A stretch of 64,000 nucleotides of DNA. It comes from Kingdonia uniflora (Eukaryota; Streptophyta; Magnoliopsida; Ranunculales; Circaeasteraceae). Shown here piece by piece: positions 45,064-56,220 of this stretch. Within the stretch, counting starts at the first letter, position 1. Every line of letters starts with the position of its first letter. The notes beneath the pieces were generated by a model that worked only from the letters and a program-made list of their open reading frames with translations, was not told the DNA's origin and searched no databases. The DNA lies in contig JACGCM010002752.1 in the NCBI GenBank assembly GCA_014058105.1, forward strand, positions 434,001 through 498,000, in the 5' to 3' direction. A program made the translations under genes and the position numbers.

Positions 45064-47221
45064 ACACACACACATATTTACCCTTTAGAAAACAGCCATC
45101 CAAACCAAGTACAGGTCTATACTCATTTAACCATCCATCAAAACTTGCCTTAAACATCACCAATAAACTTTTTCACTGGTTACTTTAAAAATTTTACTAC
45201 ATTTGGCCAAACTGCCAGGGTTAGCCAATAAGACTTGTCTCATAAATTCAGGTTGTAGAATATAATCCTCATTATATGATCCAACAATCATCTCCATACA
45301 TATAGTCCAAGCATTCTATGAAGTATAATATGAAATATCAACACCATACTTTCTTGAAATCAACTCCTTCACACCTGCTGGTCTAGTGGTTCTCACTACC
45401 CTAATTATTTCTTTAACTTCCTTTACCACTCACTGGGTATTTGCATTTTTGTTAAATTGGCCACTCCTGCCAGGACATGTGTGAATAAGATTACTACTTT
45501 TCTTCATACTAAAAGTAGTACCATCTGGGTTAACCCTAGCATAGAACATCCATTGACTGTTGAATGTTTCAGCCTCAGTACAAATGTATCTTACCATATA
45601 GTCATTCTTTTTTTGTTGGAATTGGTGCTTGTTTACAATGGCTCATTACCTTAAAAAAAGCTCTGTAAGCATCAACTGTGGGCCACTCCATGCCAATAAC
45701 CATCTCTAACATAGGATTATGCACAGGTAATGTAGTATGACGCACTTCAGCTTCTTCTTTGGCCAAATCTCTAAACTCATCATCACATTTGTCTATATCA
45801 GCTTGGGTTGGACCATCATCACCATCAACTGATGAGTGATTTGAGTAATACCCTTCCTCTGCATCTAGGCTATCTGGGTTAGTTTCTGCCCATCTATTCC
45901 AAGCATCAACTTCTTCTTCATCATATGAAGCCTCTCCCCCCAATCCAACTCCAGCTCCAGTTTCATCATTAGCTGGAGCCTCTCTCCCCAATCTAGCCTT
46001 AGTTTCTGCATTAACTAGAGCATCTTCCCTCAATCCAACTTCACCCTCAGTTTCAATATTAGGTTCATCATCACTGAAGTCCATATGTGGCAAATCATCA
46101 AGTTCTTCTTCGGGTACTTCACTTGCCCTTGGTTTCTTCAATCTTTTAGTGTTCTCTTCACCACTTTGTAAACTATTGCCTTTTTATCTTTGGCTTTGAT
46201 ATAAGTCTTTTTTTTGTTCGAGTCACAACTACCTTTTATTTACCCCTGGCAATAGTCTCATGTTGAAGTGGATCAAACTGTGTACTCTTATGCTGCATTG
46301 GATCAAACTGTGTAGTCTCAACCTTAACCTCAACTTGAGAAGTAGGACATATTGGTGGTCCTTTATCTAGTTCCATCATAACTATATCTAGTTGTTGAAT
46401 TAAAGGTGAGGGCACAACTTCTATAGGCACTGCATATACATAGAAATGTACAACCCACATACTATTCACATCACTACAATGTCATATCTTATACAAACTT
46501 GTATCATCACAACATCCACTATCTCACCTGTACACAGTATTTTTACCACTATCCTTGAACCAGGTGAGATAGCTTTATTTATCCCAATAACATCAGACAT
46601 AATATACTCCAACAGACCTTGATAGTAAAAATGATCTTCATCTACATTTTCAAATATATGCATGTCCCCATTCATATATAGACGATGTGTGTACCCTGTC
46701 TCTCCAGGTTTAGACCATCTACCTCCCCAATGAATAATGACATTTTTTAGGTCATTCTTATCATTGTAGCATACCCCCAAATACTATATAATTAAGACAA
46801 ATATCATAGTAACATACCCAAAATACCTAATTTAAAAACAACACTTATAAAAGCCTGAATTTTTTTAATATACCCTAATTATAGAAAACCAAAACCCTAA
46901 TTTTATAATCCAAACTACTTTTAAAAGGCCCAAATTTTGTAATCCAAACTTTAATTTTTAACACAAATCTTCTAACTTTCAAAATGGGAAAACCAAATCA
47001 ACAGATATTAGAGAGAGATTTACAAATTTTACCAAATCAACAGAAAGAAATAAAGAAAGAAAGAAAGAGGGAGAGAAAGAGATTTACATTGCGATCAAAG
47101 GCTTGGCGAGATCAGGTATTAGATTGCTACACTCTAGTTTTCTAAATTTTTATAGTTACAGAAGATAAGGAATGTTCCTAAATTTTCCTAAATTTTTCCT
47201 TCAAGACAAATTTTTTGTTTG

Positions 47222-47448
47222 AAATAGCTTTGGGGAAGAGATGACCGGAAGACAACTTGTTCACCTGTTAGAGGAAATCACGTACAACTCGTGTGAGAGT
47301 AGTTTAGTCAGTTCATATCAAAATTTGAGTTTACCGAAGGTTGACCTGTGGTCAGAGGCAATTTGGGGACCAAAACTACATATTTAAACAACTTGGGGAC
47401 TAAAGGCAAATATTCAGTCTGTAGGTGGGACTCTAATCAAATTTACTC
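47222..47448 (-). repeat. Right terminal inverted repeat of the MULE
   Basis: This is the partner of the left repeat. In the reversed reading it opens GAGTAAATTTGATTAG and then follows the left repeat closely to about 225 bp. The first base pair is conserved as G. Confidence 0.9.
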
Positions 47449-47457
47449 AAATTTTAA

Positions 47458-48200
47458 TCATAATATTGTCGATTATCACATAAATTGTTAATTTCAAAAT
47501 TTTCAATCACAATATTGTTTATTATCACTTAATTCGACAATATGGCATAAACATAATTTGACAAAAACATTTTCATTTCAAATACAAATGTTCAAAATTA
47601 TCAATTTATTACTATTTCGACAATCCATGACCATAAATGATGTCTCTGAATAATGTGATCATATTAGGTTTGCTGAAACAATTACCCATAGTTTTCTGTC
47701 TATGATACTTATTGGGTTGATGAAATCGCCAGTAAGTTCAAAGCCAAAAACAATTTCAGTTTATCAAACCATTATCTTCAGGACCGTAATCTTCTTCTTG
47801 ACTACATGAGTGAGGACTAGAAAAAAAAACTCTACGTGATTAGCATTGTCAAACCAAGAGTTGAGAGAAAAAGAAAGAGATAATCATTGTACCAATTTTC
47901 AATTACAAAGAAGAAAGAGTGACACAGTTCTCACCTATATCAAATATGCATAAAGATCGAGAGACAAAGAGCCATTGTTTTTTTGTTACAACAGCAAGGA
48001 GTTAAAATTTGGAGAGAAATGAAAAAGATACGGAGATAAAAAGATCTCCACCGAATCTGTTGTAAAGAGAGAGAGATAAAGAGTTTCTTTGACACCTCAT
48101 TTCCACCTCTCTTTTTTGTATTTCCTCTATTATAATAACTACTCATCTCTAGAGATGAGAGATGAGTGGTTAAGAGTTAGGGTCTATACAGTGTTTCATT
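47458..48200. other. AT-rich flank with minisatellite motifs and a leader-like part
   Basis: From 47458 to 47610 the AATTGTTAATTT/GACAAT motif seen at 33.8-35.2 kb recurs. GACCATAAATGATG at 47631-47644 resembles TACCATAAATGCTG at 35217-35230 in direct orientation. A GA-rich stretch at 47850-48180 looks like a plant 5' leader on the minus strand and may belong to the FAR1-like gene upstream of the MULE. No ORF. Confidence 0.4.
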
Positions 48201-48599
48201 TTTCACTGTCCACAAATCCGTTCCCACATTTAATTGCACATAGATACATAAAATTGGCTCATTAAATACCAAACTTTAAGAAAATAAAATTCCCAACCAT
48301 ATTCAAAATTAGTCTTGGTTTTCATATTATCCTTGATCCATGGCCAGGATAATTAGTATCATAGGGGCATACCATTAATATCCTATAAGCTATCGTAAGA
48401 TATATAAGTATGTATTATATAAGTTAGTCAGTTTTTCTATACAAGGTACCCATTCTAAATATATATATATATATATTATTTATTTTTTTGACATTTAAAA
48501 AAAAAATATGGGTCCCCCTAGGGGTAGATCCAGTCAATAGGAAATTTAAAAAAAAACTAAATTTGACCAAAAATTGAGCTTTTAAAGCCAATTTTAGTG

Positions 48600-48931
48600 G
48601 TTGACTAGGTTCGTGTCAAGACCGGTCTAACTTGGTCTGACACCTATCACTGTTACAATGCTTATACATGTCCTGCAACAGTGGCTACCATGTGTCATCA
48701 CCTTGTGGTGACACGTGTCACTACTATAGTAGGCCACGTGTAGGTCTCACATGCCAAGTGTCCTATCACGTCAAAATGTGTGGGTCTCATATGCCACGTG
48801 TCTGCCACATCAACACGTATGGGTCCCACTACCACATTATCTCCCACTTGCCATGTCAGCTGCCACATGGCCTTGCTACGTCTGTTGTGGGCCTAGTCCC
48901 CTGCCACGTCACCGAACCTGATTCGGTTTAA
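48600..48931. promoter_or_regulatory. Cluster of ACGT-core and CACGTG motifs
   Basis: Between about 48700 and 48910 there are repeated GACACGTGTC, GCCACGTGT, CAACACGT and GCCACGTC words, often preceded by ATGCC. Several are G-box type (CACGTG), the binding site of plant bZIP and bHLH factors. The even spacing suggests local duplication. An ORF at 48668-48931 is an effect of the repeats. Whether it acts as a promoter is unknown. Confidence 0.4.
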
Positions 48932-49480
48932 TTTTGGTTGATTAAGTCTGATCTAGTTCAATCTTCTTAAAATAGGTTTTGATCGGGTCTTAATCAAGAT
49001 GACTTCAGCATGACATAATAATAAAAATTAAAACCCTAAAAGCTTCGTGACGTCACCCTGACCTAATCTATCGCTAAAACTTAGATTTTTGGCCGTGAAC
49101 TGCCCATGTTCAGTGCCAATTTCTCGACGACATGGACATCCTCCGATGGAGTGTGATATATGAACATGATCGTCATAAAACTATGCAACAAAATTACAAA
49201 CGCCTTAATTTGGTCACTAGAACAGTCCCTATTTTAGTTTGAAAATAGCCCTCGCAAGAGTAAGAAAATACTAAAAATAGGTCTAAAAATTTTGAAAAAA
49301 ATAAATATTAATCTATAAACTCATATCTACATATTATATACGTTAGATCATGCAATTAATACTCAAAAACAAAATTTACAAAAAATAGTTTATCTCCGTA
49401 ATGCAAAAAACCCATAAAAACGTTACTTGGAGAGCTTTTTTCATCATTTGATCCATTAGCTCTTTGCAGTACTGATAACA
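48932..49480. other. Unassigned spacer, possible copia leader
   Basis: No ORF. It ends just before a copia-like LTR boundary at 49480-49481, where a decayed reversed primer site (ACTGATAACA) can be read. It could be the internal start of a minus-strand copia element. Confidence 0.3.
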
Positions 49481-50190
49481 TGTTAGATATTAAGCTATTC
49501 TAGACTAAGAAATCATAAACAATAGGTTAATACTAAGTATATGCGAGAAAGATAGAGCTTGATTTTATTAATAGGCTTTGTTTAGGGATGGCAATTTGAC
49601 TCACCTCGTCGGGGATCCGCCCTACCTCGCCCTAAACGGGGAGGGTTTGGGATGTGCTAAATGAGTATGAGGGCGGATATGGGATGCATAACTAAAATCC
49701 GTGGGGAAGCGGGGCGGATTTGGGATTACCTCAAAAAATTTGTACCCACTCCGCCCCATTTAAATAGTTTATTATTGTTACCCTTAAATATATTTATAAA
49801 AAAAATCTAAAGAAGAAAGTTTTTTATTGAAAAATAGTTGTATTAGTTAAATGGGGTGGGGGTGGGGGTGGGATTTAGTTTTGTAATGTGGGGATGGAGA
49901 TGAGAATCCCCGCTTAACTTAAATGGGTTTTAGGGCGAGGATGGGAGTGGGGAACTTGGGTGGGGATGGGGATGAGATTAGCTCCTCCGCCCTAAATCTG
50001 CCCCATTGCCATCCCTAGTTTTGTCAGGGTTATAATCATGAACCCTTTTAGGTGTTAAATACTTTCTATAAACTCTCCCCATAAGCCCTAGCTTACATGG
50101 GCTTGTTATGAGCCCAATAAGACACCCCAACCCAGTTGGGTTCCCACCTTTAAGCCGGACCTAACCCAACTCTTAACCGTTTGAGCATGG
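49481..50190 (-). repeat. Copia-like LTR split by a hAT MITE
   Basis: TGTTAGATATTAAGC at 49481 after ATAACA resembles the reversed LTR-primer joint of copia elements (TGTTAGA next to a reversed TGGTATCAG). The text AGAAAGATAGAGCTTGATTTTATTAATAGGC and, after the MITE, GTTATAATCATGAACCC fits one continuous LTR. The far end is not fixed. Confidence 0.35.
49583..50017. mobile_element. hAT-type MITE
   Basis: The ends are a perfect 13-bp inverted repeat, TAGGGATGGCAAT and ATTGCCATCCCTA. The interior is GC-rich for this region, with GGGGCGGAT and GGGGATGGGGATGAG phrases, and has no ORF. The flanks GCTTTGTT and GTTTTGTC agree at six of eight positions, consistent with an aged 8-bp duplication. This terminus is common among plant hAT-derived MITEs. 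Confidence 0.8.
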
Positions 50191-50208
50191 TTGGACGAAG
50201 GCCAATAA

Positions 50209-53200
50209 TAGGGGTGAGCACGGGCCGGTTTGGGTCAGTTTATGCCAAAACTTAAACCCAAAACCGAAATGATCAATTTCCAAATTATCGAACCGAAACC
50301 GAACCGAGCTTAACATAAACCAAATCGGACCGATTGAGAAATGGTTGAAACCGAAACTGAACCGCAACCCGCAGCAAAGGTTAAACCGAAACTGAAACTG
50401 GACCGCAAAATATACTAAAACCCGAACCGAACCGAACCAAAAATATTTAGAGAAAACTCAATTATTATATAAAACTCAAATTGCATAATATATAGAGAAA
50501 ACATAATAAATCTAATTACAAGCATAATGATCCATAATAACCGCAATAATATTTAGAGTTTCACAATTTCTTGTTTACATTAATTCCTTACAAACTCCTA
50601 CTACTAACCACAAAATGTAACTACATTAATAAAATATTTTAACCACCCCCTATCCATAATTCGAACTATCCATTAATCGACAACATAGAGCAAGAGGATA
50701 GTTATTACTGCCAACATGAAAAAGAAGTATTAGTACCAAAATATTAATCAAGGCCTACATGTAAAACGCACTATTATAAAAAAATATTTTTAAATACAAG
50801 TTATAAGTGTTTACATGCTTGTATAACCAAGCCATACTATTTCACTGCTAATCCTCCAAAAAAAGCTATCTTTCTCTATGATTGCCTAAAAACCAGTCCA
50901 ATAAAATATATCATCCACACTTACAAGTTAATACTAAATGCTAAATGTTAACCTTGTGTTAATTCATTATACTAAATGCTACTAATAAATGTTAAATAGT
51001 TGTGTAAAAGATAATTACAGATACATTCATCATAAGTTTGTAGTTTGTACCTTTTTTTTAACTTAAAAACACCTCAATAGGTTTTTGCTCTCATTGTAAT
51101 CTATTATGGGGTGGATGAAGGAGTGAAACTCTATCACGTTATATTTCTATTAATAAGCAAAATCATGGGTTTGATTATATATCCATTAGCACTATAGGAT
51201 CAAGATGTTGCAAACATAGGCTTAGTTGCACAACATGCCTAAAGTAGAAGAAATGTAAAGATCAAAAGAGAAAGTGAAATCATTTGTTATATTTCTAACT
51301 GTGTATTGCTGCAGTATTTAGAGTTAAAACTTAAAAGGACAAAGAAAATCTCATTTTAACCTATGACCCACAGACTTACTGGTTCTAGAAGTTGGTTCCA
51401 ATAGGTCCACAAATCATTATAAAGTAGAAAAACATACATATTGTATTAGCTTTCTAATAGATTAAATCAGAGCTGCACTTGAATCGAAATTAACTCCTAC
51501 CTCAGTTAAGTTTCTAATAAACAAATTTGTTGTTTGATTCTTCATAGTGCTTTGAATACCCTAATCAAGCAGGGGTCTTTGACAGAAAGCCAAACGAAGA
51601 GAGAATCTAACCAGTATGTTTCTCGAGTTCATGTAGCTAACATTTGTCAAGCACTTAAAGCCAGTATCGACATACCATCATCTGTTTCTCTGGATCCTCC
51701 ACAATATCGACATACCATTATCTATTTCTCTAGAGAATCTAGAGTTCCAGACAGATGAAATAATGAACGAAGTTGGAGTGAAACTCTAGTGCTCAAAAAA
51801 ATAAAAATAATTAAACCTCTAGTGACCTACAAAATATGTTTCTCTACAATGAACAAGACAGAGCATTATCACAAAGCAAAACAAAAGCTGCTCAAAGATT
51901 ACCTTTTGGTGGGTAAACATCAATCCTCAACAAAAGAAGGATGCAAAAGTGATCCTCCAAGCATCTCTAAATTCAAATAAGAAGAAAACAAATGTTATAA
52001 ATAGTTGCAAAAATTGTAAAAAATAATATGAAGAAAATAACTATGTAAATATGTCTACATTTATCAAGTTGTTCAAGTTTTTCGACTTCATCCATCAACC
52101 CAAAGATCAATTTGGACCATTAATGTTGGAAGCCAATCTTGTGCACGTACAAGAGCTTCCTCAGTGGTAAAAGCCAATGAACTACAAAAACAATCCAGTA
52201 TACGACCACCCGTACTAAAAGTGGACTCTGACGCAATCAAAGAAACAAGAATTGCCAATACATCTCGTGCAACAAAAGAGAGAATCCGACACCTTGAAGA
52301 ATTAGATTTCCGCCAATCTAAAATTTCAAAGTGATCATTCTTTGGTGACTCACGCACCTCTGCCAAATATCTTTCAACTTTGGACTTGTTCACTAAATTA
52401 TCTTCTTCTTCCAAATGTTTTTCAAACTCATCAGCCAATGACATACCATCGTCATCTTCATAATCATCTCCTTTACTCCTTAACCCTTGGGAAGATTCAC
52501 CGATATTATAATGTTGCAATGAAGTGTATTTCTCAAAATGCCAATCATGGAGACGAACTAATGTATCCTTCACCCTCGATGATATTAGATTTATTTTCGA
52601 TGTCTCAAATTATAATATTGAACTAAGACAAAATCTCACATATTTCATCTTGAATCGTAGATCAAGAACTGATGCGACAAACAATAACAAGTTAATTTTT
52701 TCCATATCCCCATATTTGTCAAACTTTTCTTGCATCCCCCCCCCCCACATACACATCAAGCCAACATCTAGACTTCTCTTATATGTAATCAACTTTGTTT
52801 GAATAATGACGAGTTCTTGAAAAAAAACATTTGAAGTAACATACAAGGATCCTGAAAACTTTAATGTTGCAATGTAGAAAATTCTAAGAAACTTCACAAG
52901 CCTTCTTACATCTTCCCAATCTGAATAAGTTGGAGGTCCCGAAATATTCTTCCCTCCTTAAAGTATGAGCGATATGACAACTCTCAATCATGTAATCTCT
53001 CAAAAGCTATCTCAAACTTTTTTGTAGCCTCCAACATTAAGTATGATGAGTTCCACAGAGTTAGAACATCTAAGCACACCAAGCTCTTATGTTCCATTTT
53101 TGCATCTTTAACACATATTTTAAAGCGTTACAACCTATATGGAGACGATCTCATAAATCTTACTGCATTTCTTATTCTTAAGATTGCACTTGTTAAGTTC

Positions 53201-55137
53201 ATCAGATACAATTAAGTTCAGGATATGTGTAGAACACCTCATGTGTAAAAATTCATGATTTAAGATGGTGTTTTTCCAACCTTTTGTATTCATTCTCAAG
53301 TAATCAATGGTCGTGCTATTGGAACTTGCATTATCAAATGTAACACAGAATATGTTATCTATCTCCCAATCAATCAAACACTTCTCAACCACTATTCCAA
53401 TGGTATTTCCCTTGTGATCTATAACTTGACAAAAGTTTATGATTTTTTTTCCAATTTCCATTCCTTATCTATCCAGTGTGCGGTGAGACATATATAGCAA
53501 AGGTTTTGAATAAATGTCCATGTGTCTGTGGTAAGACAGATTATTTGATCCTTAAAAATCTTCTTTAAGCTTTGTTTCTCATCTTTATACAACTTGAGAC
53601 AATCCCTAGCAATCGTGAAACGAGATGGGACGGGAAACCTCGGAATAACAACATTGCAGAAGTGTTTAAACCCAAAACCTTCTACAAATCTAAATGGTAA
53701 TTCGTCTATAAGGATCATCTTAGCCAATGCTAGTATACATGCCTCCACACTCCAAGTAACTCCCACAACTTCATTTTGTCAATCTCCTTTTGTAAAGCTA
53801 GTGTTTGCTGACCTTTTGTAACCTTCCCATATTTTCCATGCAGATATTTTATACAAATAATGTTCAAGTGATTCAACATAGTACTTGTTCCATTACTTTT
53901 AGAATGACATCCGATACTAGTTTGACAATAATTACATTCTGCTATTTTCGGAACTTCAGAAGTACCTTCTATGATTGTAAAGTGATCCCACGTTTTAGAT
54001 GTTTTGCGTTTCGTACCTTTTTTTTTCTTTTTGGGTGATAATGGAACATCGGGTTTCAAATTTTTGCCATCTAGCCCAACTTGAGTTGTTTGTTTACCAT
54101 CTTTAGTAAGATTTTGTTCCATTCACAAATCAGTAATAAAGAGACAAGTGATTAAGACATCTTGACTTCACAAACATAATTTAAATGAATTTCTACTGGT
54201 TACAAACACCACTAAAATTTTTTGATGAAGAACTTGAGAAAATACATGATTGTCATGGATTGATTGTAGATCAATTGTTACGGACTTACTACGTTCACTT
54301 CTTTGCCCCTGTGATTCCCCCAAATGATTAATGACTCTAATCATACAAAAAGCCAATTAAGAGTAAAGTTATGATAGATTTAAAGTATTTTGAAATCATC
54401 CTCAAAGACAACATATTATTTCAATCACTAATTCAAGATTAAAACAAAAACAAGATAAACCCCAACATAGAGAAAAAATCAAATAAAAACCAAAGAAACC
54501 CAGTATTGTATTTGTATGGTAGAGCATCAATTTTAAAAAGCTTGATATTGTAGCATCATTGAGATACTCAGTAATATATGTTGATAGTTTCATCATCTGC
54601 TCAACCAAAAACAAAAACTCAAAAATACAAAGAGATTATTGGAAGAGATGATATAGTTTTATCATCTGTTAGGACAGATGATTTGATCTAGAAAAAGAGG
54701 AACTTTGAGATGCGTTGCAAGTTTGAACTGAAGGCCTGAAAAACCTTCATTTTGCTCATCAGAGCAAAAAAAACCATCATTTTGCAAAGGAGAGGGAAAA
54801 AAAGAAAAAAAGATGATGAATTGATGATGATCTTTTCATAATTGCAGACTATTCAGAGAGAGAGAGAGATGCACTCTCCAATTTGGAGGACATGGGAGGA
54901 GGCATTGTTTATGAGGGGAGGAGAGGAGATGAGGTAAAAGTAAAAATTAGGTTTTGTTTTGGGTATGTTTTTTTCGGTTCGGTTGGGTTTTTACCGGTTC
55001 CAATTGAGGGAAACCGAAACCAGACAGTTTTTTGTCGATTTCTTCTTTTACAAACCGAAACCAACCTCATAGAAACCAAACCGTTTTGTTTAAACTAGTT
55101 CGGTTTGACGGTTTATGCGGTTTTCTGCTCACCCAGA
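50209..55137 (-). mobile_element. hAT transposon, 4.9 kb
   Basis: The left end reads TAGGGGTGAGCACGGGCCGG and the reversed right end TCTGGGTGAGCAGAAAACCG, an imperfect inverted repeat. Subterminal AACCGAAACC phrases are abundant at both ends (50270-50440 and 54970-55120). The flanks GCCAATAA (50201-50208) and GCCAACAA (55138-55145) differ at one base, an 8-bp hAT target duplication. It contains one minus-strand transposase pseudogene. It lies about 1.1 kb upstream of the VPS39 start codon. Confidence 0.85.
52088..54122 (-). pseudogene. hAT transposase, BED-finger type, frameshifted
   Basis: The start is MEQNLTKDGKQTTQ, then a Lys-rich stretch and a BED zinc finger, WDHFTIIEG...CNYCQTSIGCHSKS...LNHLNIIC (53990-53860). 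The core has LPFRFVEGFGFKHFCN, LTTDTWTF (catalytic Asp) and FCVTFDNASSN (second Asp). The C-terminal dimerisation domain includes DVLAILVSLIASESTFSTGG and ALVRAQDWL. This is the RICESLEEPER-like group of plant hAT transposases. Four or more frames are needed, and an 11-base C run at 52736-52746 lies in the middle. Confidence 0.8.
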
Positions 55138-55145
55138 GCCAACAA

Positions 55146-55723
55146 AGAGAATCACAAAGCAGTGGGACATCGAGATGCGCATTTAAGTTTATCAAACGAC
55201 TAAGGGGTGTTTTTGCACTACACATTCGGTTTTTTCATGGAACTTTTTTTTGTTATGCATCTCTTCTCTTGCCCTCATCTCTCCCAAATCAAACTCCATC
55301 TCTGTTTGCCTTTGATAAAACCAATCATATCTTCTTTACTGATATGAAGGACAACTTCTTCTTCTCTCTCTGTCTCAGTGAAAGCTATCGTGATAAATTC
55401 TAAGTTTCTAAGCATTGCGATTGATTTTTGTTCTCATTTTGACATCTTTGGGATCTCTAATCTCTATGTTTATGATTTTAGGGTTTCAATTTGAAAAAGA
55501 CTTTAGGCGAAGCTTCTTCCAGATTCTAGGGTTTCATGGCATCGTAGGGATCTCTCCCGGCCATAAACTCCGGTCGGTACCAAACTACACTCTCCCCTGG
55601 TGTACACCCGCGAAACGTCCCAGATTCTTCCCATATCTGTAACCACTATAACTCGAATTTCAATCTCACTTCGCACTAGAACTGTTTGATTTGTTGCCGA
55701 AGAGAAGTTCCGCCAACAAAAAC
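55146..55723 (+). promoter_or_regulatory. VPS39 promoter region and probable non-coding first exon
   Basis: This stretch separates the hAT element from VPS39. The part after about 55480 looks transcribed: AGGGTTTCATGG, pyrimidine-rich blocks, and CCAACAAAAAC followed by the donor GTAAGT at 55724. A matching acceptor, AGTATCAG, ends at 56099, giving a 5' untranslated intron of about 376 bp (55724-56099), common in plant genes. No clear TATA box was placed; the transcription start is unknown. The hAT insertion may have cut or replaced part of the original promoter. Confidence 0.4.
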
Positions 55724-56220
55724 GTAAGTTTTACTCATTATGATCTCTCTCCCTCTCTCTAGATCATGATTTGTGTTGATTTGAGTTGAAAAAGAGAGAT
55801 TGAGGTCGAACCCTTTGCGATTTGATTATAATTAGGTTTGAATTTGTGGAATTGATGATTGAAGTTGAACTCGTACCCGCAGGTACAGAGGGTTTGTTTC
55901 AGTTTATCTATATAGGGGTTTGATTTGATCTACAATAGTTTAAGGTACAAAGAACAATTATTAGAGAGGGTTTGCTTGATTTATTAATTTCTACTTCTGT
56001 TTGGTTGATTGTTGTTCTGATTCTAGTTAGAGATCTTTGGGTGAATTGCATAAGGTTTTGGTTGTTTTTTCCCACCGTTTTGCGGTGTACTAGTATCAGG
56101 AGAAGGCAACTGTAATTCACAACTGTGCCACCATCTTCTCTCCCCCAGTCTGGTAATTTGTGCGGGCTCCTCTTCTCACACAAAAAACTCATTATCATCA
56201 AGAGAGAGAGAGATTACGAT

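Larger units (their letters stand above)
42972..46780 (-). pseudogene. MULE transposase (mudrA-type)
   Basis: The parts are in order on the minus strand. An N-terminal domain (46780-46470) reads RLYMNGDMHIFENVDEDHFY; a long acidic linker follows (46141-45740), then the MuDR DNA-binding start MEWPTVDAYRAFFKVM. The catalytic core has YRPVLGLDGCFLKGKY (first Asp), LTFISDRRDSL (second Asp) and WILKIRDRPI. The SWIM zinc finger is CDCHEWQLSELPCVHV (near 44265-44200), and the CCHC knuckle YGICGGYGHNKKTCKG (about 43830-43770). A Gln/Ala-rich repeat tail ends at 42990. It cuts and inserts DNA at inverted repeats. Several stops and a 14-base homopolymer frameshift inactivate it. Confidence 0.8.
40448..47448. 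mobile_element. Mutator-like element (MULE), 7.0 kb, nearly complete
   Basis: Terminal inverted repeats of about 225 bp (40448-40675 and 47222-47448) start GGGAAAATTTGACTGC on the left and GAGTAAATTTGATTAG on the reversed right. An exact 9-bp duplication, AAATTTTAA, flanks the element (40439-40447 and 47449-47457), the length expected for Mutator. Inside are a minus-strand mudrA-type transposase gene and a plus-strand GRF zinc-finger gene. It lies just upstream of the FAR1-like start. Transposase stops indicate it is no longer autonomous. Confidence 0.92.

Noticed and set aside
48668..48931. Cys/His-rich ORF of 87 codons
   Set aside because: The apparent Cys/His content comes from repeated CACGTGTC and ATGCC words, not from a zinc-binding domain.
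52342..52802. Plus-strand ORFs inside the hAT element
   Set aside because: They are complements of the transposase C-terminal region, which has clear dimerisation-domain motifs on the minus strand.
56125..56220. Longer VPS39 start at 56125
   Set aside because: The extra 32 codons have no family counterpart; plant VPS39 proteins start MVH, which is the ATG at 56221.
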